DNA of 64,000 nucleotides from the NCBI GenBank assembly GCA_036784855.1, contig JAZDSV010000048.1:1-64000 (forward strand), in the 5' to 3' direction. Of the stretch, positions 34,133 to 42,889 are shown piece by piece. Positions within the stretch are counted from its first letter, which is position 1. The number at the start of each line of letters is the position of its first letter. Origin of the DNA: Aphelidium insulamus. Taxonomy: Eukaryota; Aphelidiomycota; Aphelidea; Aphelidiaceae. Made by a program: the position numbers and the translations under genes. The notes beneath the pieces are model-generated. The model ran no database searches and was not told the DNA's origin. It worked only from the letters and a program-made list of their open reading frames with translations.

Positions 34133-34140
34133 TTGGCAAC
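34133..34140 (-). promoter_or_regulatory. GTTGCCAA element upstream of kelch kinase 2
   Basis: TTGGCAAC on the + strand, 17 bp before the ATG in gene orientation. Shared with the other two paralogues. Confidence 0.4.
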
Positions 34141-34272
34141 GCGCGTTGGTCATGCTCCTATTTATAGCCATACATATACAAATATACATATATATATGTA
34201 ATTAACTGTATGTACACGGATGAAAGCAACGTATGCACACATGCACGTAAATAATTTGTGAGTAGGCAAAAA

Positions 34273-35394
34273 ATGGCAAAAGCAGCGCCGCCACCGCCGC
34301 CTCGACGACAACAGCAGCAGCAGCAACCACCTCCACAGCTGGTAGCACAGCACTGGCAACGGCTACGGCTGGCCATGTCCCTACTACTATTCACACAGAC
34401 TCCGTGTGGACGCGTGCGCAACTCGGTGCTGGACGTGCTGTGCGAGCTGTGGGTGGCGCGGCTGCAACTACTCGCGCGTCTCGCCACGGACCACATGGCA
34501 TCGGCACGGCGCACGCTGCCCACCGCGTGTGACACTAGGCGTGCTCTGGTGATGATGGAGGCGGCGCTGGGTGGCGACGGCAGTGGATCTGTGGCCGCAA
34601 TGGATTCGTGGCTGGCGGCATTGCGTGCGGTTGCCGTACCCGCGCCGGCCACTCTCCCTGCAAATGTGGTGGCCGATAGTTACTCCAGTCCAAAAGTGCC
34701 GAAGACGGACCTCCAGGAACCTACTGCTGTTGCTGCTGCGCCTATCGCGGCACTATCACTGCCGCCGATACCAGACTACAGCACTGATGAGCAAGCAGTG
34801 CGCCACGATGAGAGGGCGGACGACGAGGCGCTGCCACTGCCGGAATGGCCATCTGCACCGACTACCATGCTCACAACTTCAAGCGGCCAACAGCCAGCGG
34901 AGACTCCCGTCAACGTAGCAAAACGCGCCGTCGACCTGATTGGCAGTGTGCGGGCACGCGGCCCAGAGGAATATTCCACCAGGACACTTCTGCCAGACAC
35001 GGCACTGAAGCGGGCACGCACGATCGACGGAGACGTGGCGCGACACGGAGTAAACACTCTGTTTGGTGAACCGGCGGAACAAAACACGTTTGTGGCCGCC
35101 GTGCATGCCGCCAGCGCCGCCTCATTGCTCCACCAACAACAACAGCAGCAGTCAATTGTATCAAGGTCCAGTAGCACAGCAGCATCCGGCAAGCCGTCAC
35201 TGAAGGCGTCGATAACTCTGCGACGCCTGGCCGCTGTCAAAGCCTCTGATATGCCAGTGGCAGTAGACGCCAAGCAGGAATGTAACGATCTAGAGCGCAA
35301 TGCAGATACTGGTGCGCAAATCAGTGATACCAATATGGCCGGCGTTGAAAGCACAATCGCGGCAGACGCCACGTCAATAACTGTGCAACCATAA
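34273..35394 (+). CDS. Possible TAF8/TAF3-type histone-fold protein
   Basis: Single exon, about 373 residues, ATG at 34273. A Pro-run and Gln-run (PPPPPRRQQQQQQPPP) precede a helical block: LRLAMSLLLFTQTPCGRVRNS, LDVLCELWVARLQLLARLATD, ASARRTLPTACDTRRALVMM. This has the helix spacing of the Bromo_TP histone fold of TFIID subunits such as TAF8, TAF3 and SPT7-like proteins. A Pro-rich segment (LSLPPIPDYSTDE) follows at the place where TAF8 has its Pro-rich tail. The remainder is low-complexity with another Gln-run (HQQQQQQS) and a basic stretch. If right, it is part of general transcription machinery in the nucleus. The link is by pattern only. Confidence 0.4.
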   Translation: MAKAAPPPPPRRQQQQQQPPPQLVAQHWQRLRLAMSLLLFTQTPCGRVRNSVLDVLCELWVARLQLLARLATDHMASARRTLPTACDTRRALVMMEAALGGDGSGSVAAMDSWLAALRAVAVPAPATLPANVVADSYSSPKVPKTDLQEPTAVAAAPIAALSLPPIPDYSTDEQAVRHDERADDEALPLPEWPSAPTTMLTTSSGQQPAETPVNVAKRAVDLIGSVRARGPEEYSTRTLLPDTALKRARTIDGDVARHGVNTLFGEPAEQNTFVAAVHAASAASLLHQQQQQQSIVSRSSSTAASGKPSLKASITLRRLAAVKASDMPVAVDAKQECNDLERNADTGAQISDTNMAGVESTIAADATSITVQP

Positions 35395-35468
35395 ACACTG
35401 TTAATGATGTACAACATATGAACACATGCAGTGATAACATATGTACACTATTATATGTATTGAGACAG

Positions 35469-36645
35469 TTACTGGCCAATGTAGCGATGGCAGACACGGC
35501 CGTCTTTGCGGAGTCCCAGTGCGGAGAGCTGACGCCAGCATCGCGCCTCCTTGGACGCCATTTTGCCGGCGTGGTAGTCACGCTGCTGTCCCGTCAGTTG
35601 ATCCGTGCGCCAGCCAGCGCCGTCACTGCTGCTGTCACTGCCATGGAAGTGTACCAGATAGGCGGTGGCTCCCAGCAGTTTCTGCTGCAGTGCGATAACC
35701 ACCACCTCCTCAATGCCGCCACCGCCTGTAAACAGCAGCCGGTCAGTCAGTCAAGAGAATTATAAATAGGCGCCGAGCCGCACCTGTGGCCGGATCTGTG
35801 CCATCAGACACCATGAGGAACCCGGTGCGTGACAGCTGGAGAGTGTTCCACACGGCCAGCGTGTTCCACGGACAGGTGAGCCCGGTGAGCGGCGCGTCCA
35901 CCACAGTGTCTAGTGCACTGCAGCGCACGTCATGCTGTCCCGGGAACGCCTTGCCAGCCACCAGTGCACCACTATGGTGAGAGACGCTGTCGTCATTGAC
36001 CAGGTCGCGGAGTGTGCGCAGTTGTTCTACAGCTGCCGATGGCGGCAACTCCACCTCGAGCGACATGAACATCACCTGTGCACACCGATACTCCACGGCA
36101 CACAACACCAGAGCATTCAGCGCCGGTGTGAACTGTCCCCAAACCGTCACCGGCACCAGCAGCAGTAGAGCGGGAACTGCCGCATCATGGTTTCCCTCAT
36201 TATCGCCCGTCCGCTCAGGCACAGCCTCTCCAGTGCCGCCATTCAGAGACCGGCGCGCCAATGTGTCCCGGCTGGCCACATGGACAGGCCGCTGTCCAGC
36301 TCCAGCAAGCACCGGCCCCCTGAATACAGACAGCGGCGGCGTATGGGCTTCTCCCGCGGTCAGTGCTGGCAACTCTACGCCTAGATGGCCACAGATCGCC
36401 GCGGCCAACTCGGCATCGAACGCGTCATACGCCACGGCAATAACGTGACGCTGTGGTGGTGGTGGTGGTGGTGGTGTCGTAACGATGGGAGGCGATGGAG
36501 AGGGAGGGGAGGGGAGGAGTGGCGGCAAGTCGGCGAGAACACGGTCCAGACCCTTGATACACGTGTCCAGCTTGGCCACCAGCCGCGCCAGACTCTCCTC
36601 GGACTTGTCCAGCTGTTTGCGGTGGCATCGCAGACCCACCAGCAT
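35469..36645 (-). CDS. Unrecognised protein, possible nucleotide-sugar-transferase-like fold
   Basis: ATG at 36645. Main exon to about 35790, then an intron (GTGCGG...TTTACAG) and a last exon ending at the stop 35469-35471. The N-terminus is a coiled helix (KSEESLARLVAKLDTCIKGL), then a Pro-run. Later blocks are LLLLVPVTVWGQFTPALNAL, VEYRCAQVMFMSLEVELPP, LTGLTCPWNTLAVWNTLQLS, GFLMVSDGTDPATGGGGIEE and VVVIALQQKLLGATAYLVHF. The WNTLAVW and SDG...GIEE blocks suggest a Rossmann-like GT-A fold, but I cannot name a family. Only 10 bp separate it from the gene upstream on the same strand, so the two may be one spliced gene. Confidence 0.45.
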
Positions 36646-36655
36646 CTACGGCGGG

Positions 36656-37441
36656 TTATGTACCGTGAAGTGCACTATGTACTAAAGGTGTACACAGAGA
36701 GCACATACAATACAGTTGAATATATACATATGAAATAATAATTGAATCGTTTGAACTGCAATAATACGTGCAGCGAAAACGTATCGACTTGCTTGTCTTC
36801 TTATTACGTGTTCCAGTTACAGAGTAGCGGTGTTTGAGGCAGTATGCACGCAGGTAGAGTCGTGCATCCTGTTCCGTACGGAATGCCGGGACTTGTAGAG
36901 GACTAGCCATGTCCGTGGCCGCCAATTTATTCGTGAGCTGTGCGTGTTAAGACAAGTAGAGACAATGGGATACGTGACATACCTCCTTGAACGCGTTGTT
37001 GTCAGTGATTTTGTCCAATTTGGGGAAATGCATAATCTCGTTGTCGGGAACCGGAGCGTGGATGGTTCGGTCGTCGGCAAAGTCGGTCTGCGGTGCCTGG
37101 CTGACATTGTAGGTTGGTACTACGGCAATGCCATTGGCATCAATGACGGTGCCAGTGCCCTGCGCCATGGGTGCAGCATGGCACACCTCAGGCAGTTATG
37201 ATATATCGTATAACAGTGTTGCATTGCACTCACTGGCAGACTCTGTGCTTGCTCACGGTCTTCAGTTTCGCTATCAGTATCCAGAAATGGAGAGGACTGC
37301 GTGATTAGTCCGTAGCTGGTACTGTCCGCAGACAGTGCATACCAGCATGCTGCGGATCACAGGGTGCCTGGCGGGCTCCTCATCGGGCACATAAGGACCT
37401 TGGCTGGACTTGCCAAACCACTGCAGTACTTTGGACAGCAT
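36656..37441 (-). CDS. Unrecognised protein with FAR1-like DNA-binding segment
   Basis: Exons joined in phase. The first starts with ATG 37441 (MLSKVLQWFGKSSQGPYVPD). Then come an acidic exon (SSPFLDTDSETEDREQAQS), an exon with VCHAAPMAQGTGTVIDANG to NEIMHFPKLDKITDNNAFKE, and an exon with FRTEQDARLYLRAYCLKHRY followed by SVTGTRNKKTSKSIRFRC. The last stretch resembles the helix plus basic strand of FAR1/MULE-type zinc domains, though the later Cys/His ligands are not clear. The frame stops at 36656, but an in-phase GT-AG intron could instead join it to the next gene (35469-36645). Possibly a transcription factor or a domesticated transposase piece. Confidence 0.4.
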
Positions 37442-37853
37442 TAGAGTGTAGTAGACAGATGAGGCTAGCAAGATATCTATTGCACAAACAACCGCTAAGT
37501 CCACTTAATTAATGGGGGGCCGGAGGTGCCTGGCAACCCCCGGGGGGCTGTGATTGTAATTCCCAATAATAATTAATAATACGCAAACTGAGATCTGCGC
37601 GGCCCCTGGCTGGAATCGGAAATCACAATCGCACCAATGGGAAACAAGATCGCGATCTCGCTGCATTGCGCGCCGCGATCACTTGGCTATTTGAAGCTGT
37701 TGTGCGCGGCTCTGCTCTGCTTCACCTCTAGTCATACTCTCTATCTCTACCTCTCTCTCTCTCTCTATCTTCCTGTAACTCTGCATACGTGTGAGAACGC
37801 TACACGCACCACAACCTGCACACCCATAAAACACAAAACACAGCACATTCACA
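37442..37853. promoter_or_regulatory. Divergent intergenic region
   Basis: No gene seen. A GC-rich stem region near 37513-37547 contains GTGCCTGGCAAC, which fits an imperfect RFX X-box. A pyrimidine-rich tract with CTCTCTCT runs lies at about 37738-37775, ahead of the protease gene. Confidence 0.35.
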
Positions 37854-38969
37854 ATGCAAGCATCCTGGCTGATTGCCACAGTTCTGACACTGTGCCCGCT
37901 GTTGGCGAACGCGGCTTCCGTGCCGCCTGCCCCATCAACAACTGTAGCTAAATCACCAGCACCATCACCAGCACCACCAACATTGCCAGATCTCGGCAGT
38001 TGCGGCATGGTTTTGATTGCAGACCCTTCCTACGTGCAAGCACATGGCAGCGACAAGGTTGATGGCCTGATGCGCGATATAGCGGCCCGTGTCAGCGTTG
38101 GAATCAAAGCGCAATTCGGCGTTGGGCTCAACGTCCTTGACACCAAGCAAATGGCCAAAGATCTGTTTCCAGCCACCACCTCCTCTGGTAATGGCACCGC
38201 TTCTACCACCACCTCCACTGGCAGCACCACCAGCACTAGTGACAACTCCAAAGAAGAATCAAGTGACGTGGAACCGCGCCTGCCGCAGACGCCCGTGTCC
38301 ACTACTGTACCAGTTGATGGCAAGAACGCTGTCACCCTAACAAAACGTTCCACAAGCGTTGCCGCTGCCGGTCTGAACGACATTACAAAGTACTTGTACC
38401 AGGCGCGCAAAGCAATCCAGACCAAGGACATGCCGTTCACGGACGGCACCGACATTGCCAAACTGCTTGCCACCACCAAGGTATGCCTGTTCCACATATT
38501 CACCGCGGACAAATTTGCCAACACCGCCGGGCTGGCGTTCACGGCATCCGCGGCACCGACCACTGCCAACACCGCACAGCGTCTGGGCGGGATGTGCTCC
38601 GATAGCGGCACCAATGTCGGTGTCACGTCGCATCCCGCGGGACAGTCGGATGAGTTGTCGCGCCGGCTGGTCATGCACGAGATTCTGCACGCCATGGGCG
38701 CCAGTCACACCGAGGTATGTTGCGCCGATCTGCTCGCCGGCAAGCTGCCCTTCATCCAGGGCGACCACAAGGCGGCGGCTATAGCAGAGTGCAAAGGTCT
38801 GGACCTCGAGCACAAGAGCGGCAGGTACGAGATGATGGACGCGGTGGTGCAGCCCAACACCGTGTCGACGGTGCCTGTCTGTCCCAAGATGCAGGTGGAA
38901 AACACGCTGCTCACGCGCAAGTCCTTCTTTCAGCAGTGTCTCAGTGTGCAGGTGGCTGCCCCTGCCTGA
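37854..38969 (+). CDS. Secreted metzincin-type zinc metalloprotease
   Basis: Single exon, 371 residues. Signal peptide MQASWLIATVLTLCPLLANA. A Pro/Ala linker precedes the body (LGSCGMVLIADPSYVQ). A Thr/Ser-rich insert near residues 110-135 looks disordered. The zinc motif HEILHAMGASH (38675-38707) fits HExxHxxGxxH, with Glu as the catalytic base. EMMD further on could serve as the Met-turn. Several cysteines (EVCCADLL, AECKGL, VPVCPKM, QQCLS) suggest disulfides. Family could be leishmanolysin-like M8, or M10/M12-like; the sequence alone does not settle it. A secreted protease would digest proteins outside the cell. Confidence 0.75.
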   Translation: MQASWLIATVLTLCPLLANAASVPPAPSTTVAKSPAPSPAPPTLPDLGSCGMVLIADPSYVQAHGSDKVDGLMRDIAARVSVGIKAQFGVGLNVLDTKQMAKDLFPATTSSGNGTASTTTSTGSTTSTSDNSKEESSDVEPRLPQTPVSTTVPVDGKNAVTLTKRSTSVAAAGLNDITKYLYQARKAIQTKDMPFTDGTDIAKLLATTKVCLFHIFTADKFANTAGLAFTASAAPTTANTAQRLGGMCSDSGTNVGVTSHPAGQSDELSRRLVMHEILHAMGASHTEVCCADLLAGKLPFIQGDHKAAAIAECKGLDLEHKSGRYEMMDAVVQPNTVSTVPVCPKMQVENTLLTRKSFFQQCLSVQVAAPA

Positions 38970-39148
38970 CTGTTACTACTTTGATCAATATATGCATTTT
39001 CGTTGTATTAAAACACGGTGAGAGTTGTGCACTATTAATGAACTCTTACATATGGTGGCATAGCTTACAGTGTTTTTAAGATTGCAGGTTGTAGTGTAGA
39101 TTTCCAATAACATGTACAATTGTATTTATAACCATGCACATTCATCAG

Positions 39149-39219
39149 GCGTTGGTGGTTTAGTGGTAAAATTATCGCCTGCCACGCGGTAGCCCCGGGT
39201 TCGATTCCCGGCCAACGCA
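39149..39219 (+). tRNA. trnG-GCC: tRNA-Gly (GCC)
   Basis: 71-nt cloverleaf. Acceptor stem GCGTTGG pairs with CCAACGC. The D-arm contains the A box (TGGTTTAGTGG). Anticodon GCC is at 39181-39183 in the loop CTGCCAC. The T-arm is GGGTTCGATTCCC, a perfect B box. No intron. It is followed by TTTTT-like sequence (ATTTTTG) for Pol III termination. Single copy in the window. Confidence 0.97.
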
Positions 39220-39291
39220 TTTTTGTTTCAAAACTGGTTGCACTGCTTTATAACCTCCTTGCAAGTCAAGTATTGTTACAACTACTTTGTA

Positions 39292-39363
39292 GGATGCACT
39301 GTGCAGCCTGTATGCATAGATACATACATACATACATACATACATTGGATGCACAGTGCATCC
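39292..39363. repeat. 14-bp inverted repeat flanking a TACA microsatellite
   Basis: Arms GGATGCACTGTGCA (39292-39305) and TGCACAGTGCATCC (39350-39363) are exact reverse complements. Between them is a (TACA)n tract of about 25 bp. It lies between the tRNA and the start of a secreted ankyrin gene, with a TATA-like CATAAAAGG at about 39386. Confidence 0.85.
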
Positions 39364-39479
39364 GGTATGCAGCGAGAATTTCAGCCATAAAAGGCGCACA
39401 TTTCCCACACACACACAACTACACAATCCAGCAAGAAGATTACCATCACAGCTCTCAACTCATCTACCGCCCAAGTACT

Positions 39480-40100
39480 ATGAAGATCAAGTTTGCTGCA
39501 ATCGCTGCTCTTTTGGCCACCATCAGCATTGCCAGTGCCGCTCCTCGCCCTGGTAGAAGTAAAGAAGTAGCCACCAGCGAGGCCAGACTCTACGGTGACA
39601 AGCTAGAGCAGCATTCTCACAAGTATTTGTCGCCCCTTGAACTACGGCGCGCATTTTCTTCACCTGTGCACGACGACCAGTTTTCGTCCCATGACCTAGA
39701 TAAGCTGTACGATGAGCTCCAGTTGGCGACCCTGGAAGTTGGGGAAACTCCATACGGAGCATCTGGCATTACAAGCGCACCTGAGAATTATCTCAGAGAC
39801 TATGGCCTTCTCCAGAAATATAAAGGAATGAACATTGAGGAGATGGCAACTCAGGCGGCTAGAAATGGCCATGTCCATCTATTGAAATTTTTGGCCGCTT
39901 CTGGTTATCCGATTGATCAGACGGCCGTACTCAAGGCCGCCACTATGGCACATAAGCCCAAAGTTATAAGTTGGGCTATTGGCGCGGCGAATACGAATAA
40001 ACATGCTCCGTTGGAGCAGGACGTGGCAGCTGGAGAGGGTGGCATCGACGCCGGTTATCCGATGGCCGGGGCTGCGGAGAACAATCCAACGTTTAACTAA
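39480..40100 (+). CDS. Small secreted ankyrin-type protein, copy A
   Basis: ATG at 39480, 206 residues, single exon. Signal peptide MKIKFAAIAALLATISIASA followed by APRPGRSKE. The C-terminal half has the helix pairs MATQAARNGHVHLLKFLAAS with GYPID and TAVLKAATMAHKPKVISWAI. This is the GHxxLLKFLxxxGYPxD ankyrin subtype also common in oomycetes and giant viruses. The tail is Gly/Ala-rich. Copies B and C at 57351 and 58326 share the layout. Likely an extracellular binding protein (inference). TATA-like sequence lies about 90 bp upstream. Confidence 0.7.
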   Translation: MKIKFAAIAALLATISIASAAPRPGRSKEVATSEARLYGDKLEQHSHKYLSPLELRRAFSSPVHDDQFSSHDLDKLYDELQLATLEVGETPYGASGITSAPENYLRDYGLLQKYKGMNIEEMATQAARNGHVHLLKFLAASGYPIDQTAVLKAATMAHKPKVISWAIGAANTNKHAPLEQDVAAGEGGIDAGYPMAGAAENNPTFN

Positions 40101-40404
40101 TGTTCGGCACACACCGGCAGCTAACATTTCAGCCAAACCACATTCAATATGAGCCACTTAAATATATTATATCAATAACATCAATAAATCTATTATAAGC
40201 CTAGGCGCGCGCCGAGTCGTTTTTCTCCTCTTCATTATTAGCGTTTACGTTATTAGCGTTTACGGCCCTGCGGGTGCAGCAGTGACTCCCTTTTATTTTA
40301 TTGTGGCTCCGAGGCGGCTTTGGCGCTGGCTGGGCAGCAATAGCTTTAATACTGAAATAAAATCTGCGTTGTGTATATCTGACTGAAAGTTCTATATTTA
40401 CTTA
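40101..40404. other. Intergenic region with a tandem 15-bp duplication
   Basis: No gene seen. TTATTAGCGTTTACG occurs twice in tandem at 40235-40249 and 40250-40264. The rest is AT-rich 3' flank of the ankyrin gene and the promoter of NAMPT. Confidence 0.6.
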
Positions 40405-42439
40405 ATGTTCCCGCCGATTCCACTGCCGCTGCTCACCGACTCCTACAAGGCGTGCCACTATGAGCTGTATCCGCCAGACACAGTCAAGGTGACACGTGTG
40501 CCTGCTTGCTCCACTGCAGCACTAATGCGTGGATGCAGATGACCGCGTATGGCGAGTTCCGCCAGGGTACATATGCATATGTATGTTTAATAAGATGCAT
40601 TCCCATCAGTGCAGGCTTCGACAAGGACACGCACGACCAGCGCCTCATATTCTGGGGTCTGCGGTACATCGTGGAGCAGTATGTCGCGCGAGTGTGGACC
40701 ATGGACATGGTGGAGCGGTGCGCACACTTTTTCGCCACCCACCACGCGACCCCCGGCGCCGCATTCCCGTTCCCTCGCGCCCTGTTTGAAAAGGTACCGG
40801 TAGTGCATATAAAACTATACTCTGCAAGCAAGTATAGTAAATTACTAGTTCATCCGAGAAAATGGTGGTCGATTCCCGGTCAAGATCGAAGCGATGCCGG
40901 AAGGCTCCGTTGTCTACCCGCACGTACCCGTGTATCAGATTACCGCCAGCGGTGATTATGCGCCGCTCTGCACCTACCTGGAGACACTGCTCACCATGGT
41001 CTGGGTATGCATTCTGTGATACACATATATCCAGTAGAAGCCACAAGTAACCTTGTCACAGTATCCAAGTACCGTGGCAACTCTGTCGCGGCGGGCACGA
41101 GATATTATTCAAGTGGCGTTTGAGGAATCCGTAGTGGAGGACCAGTACTTTTTGCTGGATAGGTATGATGTGTTGGCTGATGGCGATTTTAACCAACTAA
41201 AGCCGCCTGCACGATTTTGGCTTCCGCGGCTGCACTTCCGTGGAGCAGTCGGTTATCGGCGGCGTGGCCCACTTGGTAAATACGATCTGGATAGTTTCCC
41301 TTAACCACAACCTTTAGTTGAACTTTGTTGGCACGGACACGCTGTCGGCAGCCTACTATGCACAGTACCATCTCAACGATGGAGTGCCAATTGGTGTGTC
41401 GATTCCCGCCACTGAACACTCAGTAATGACTGCATGGCCCACGGAGAAGGTTCTAGCATCTTGCCTTATGTTATGAATAGCTACTAATAATGCGAAGGAT
41501 GCCATGCTGAATGCGATCGAAAAGTTTGGCGAGGGATTGTTTGCGTGCGTGATGGATTCGTATGACTATGCCGCTGCGCTGACCAAACTGCTGCCTGCCG
41601 TGTCGTCGCAGAAACTTGCCAAAGGCGGTTTCCTGGTTTTGCGACCAGACAGCGGTGATCCCGTCGACACTGTCATCATGGCGCTGCGGTATACGCGGTT
41701 ATGAAGTGTGCATTGTACGCAGTTTAATATCTGAGCGTAGTGCCGCAGAGACAGTGTTTGGCTGCACTGTCAACGCCAAAGGATACAAGGTGATCAATGG
41801 ATGCTCGGTGATACAGGGCGACGGCGTCACTATCAGCACCATTCAGCGCATTGTGGATGCTGTGCTGTCATTGAAGTTTAGCGCTGCTAATGTTGCATTT
41901 GGAATGGGCGGTGGTTTGCTGCAGGTAATACATAGAGTATAGTTAAACAGGTGTTGGCTTACAGACCTTGTATCTAGAAGGTGAATCGCGACACCATGAG
42001 CTTTGCCACCAAGCTGTGTCATATTGAACACCGTGACGGGACCGTTCAGTAAGTCGATTTGTGTGCATGTTCAGTACAGGAAAAAATTTAAATTAATTAA
42101 TGCAGGGATATGATGAAGGCGCCAAAGACAGACTCGCTGAAGATAAGCTTGCCGGGCGAGTTGACCGTGGTTCGAGATGCAGTAACCGGCGTACCAACGG
42201 TGTATCCACGGACGGAAAAGAATGTGGAAAGCAAGGGCAACATGTTTTACACCGTCTACGATCACGGTGTGGTTTCGTTTCCATCCGAAACATTCAGTCA
42301 AGTGCGGTCGCGGCTGAATGTAGAATGGTGCGCGCTACCTGAAGTAGCAAACGTCATCAGCCAAGAGCTGCAGAACAAGATTGACTCGGTGAAGCGGGAG
42401 CAGGCCGCCCGCTCAGCCGCCTCCTTCTCCGCCATATAG
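40405..42439 (+). CDS. NAMPT: Nicotinamide phosphoribosyltransferase
   Basis: About ten exons split by introns of 34-60 nt; ATG at 40405, stop at 42437-42439. The start PLLTDSYKACHYELYPPDT matches the family's LLTDSYK block. Key motifs are present: LHDFGFRG (substrate Asp), the active-site His in PATEHSVMTAW, MDSYDYAA, LRPDSGDPVDT and VIQGDGV, and MGGGLLQ. NAMPT joins nicotinamide and PRPP to make NMN for NAD salvage in the cytosol. One intron (41689-41722) is only 34 nt, and unspliced reading hits TGA at once. Another has a yeast-like CTACTAAT branch site. All catalytic blocks appear intact, so it is likely functional. Confidence 0.9.
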
Positions 42440-42889
42440 GTCATATAATATCGCTGGTCATGCAGTTCGCATAAATATTATATATATTTGACCAAACACG
42501 ATTCTGGTGCTTATGGTGAAGTTGAATATTTTTGCGTCATATCCTTGCTTTAAGCGAGTACTTGAGAGGCAGCATTGAGACTCAATTGTACCAGCAATGT
42601 TTCAATTGGTTCATCGAAAGACTTCAGCTGCGCAACTATTGTACAGGCACTAAACTACAAATACTGCAAATACTAAATGACTGTAACAACGCGCCATTAA
42701 TCACGCAAAAGGGGCGCCTCCATGATTTTAACGCCTTTTATGAGCAATCAGCGCCTTGCTTGACGACCGGGCGTGTTTCAGCCAACTTGCACCCACCTTG
42801 TTCTTCTTGCACTTCTACTGTAAGCACTGATATATAGACACGCGGTGTGTACATACATAGCTGCACACACGAGCCACACACACGTCTCA
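42440..42889. other. Intergenic region
   Basis: No supported gene. An open frame at 42532-42837 has no ATG start and low coding character. The 3' flank of NAMPT is AT-rich, and the GCK kinase promoter should lie near 42800. Confidence 0.5.

Noticed and set aside
34776-35417. 213-codon open frame on the minus strand opposite the TAF-like gene
   Set aside because: Composition-driven shadow; the + frame starts with an ATG and has a coherent helical block.
42532-42837. Possible gene of about 100 codons before the GCK kinase
   Set aside because: No ATG start, no recognisable motif, and AT-rich composition like other spacers.
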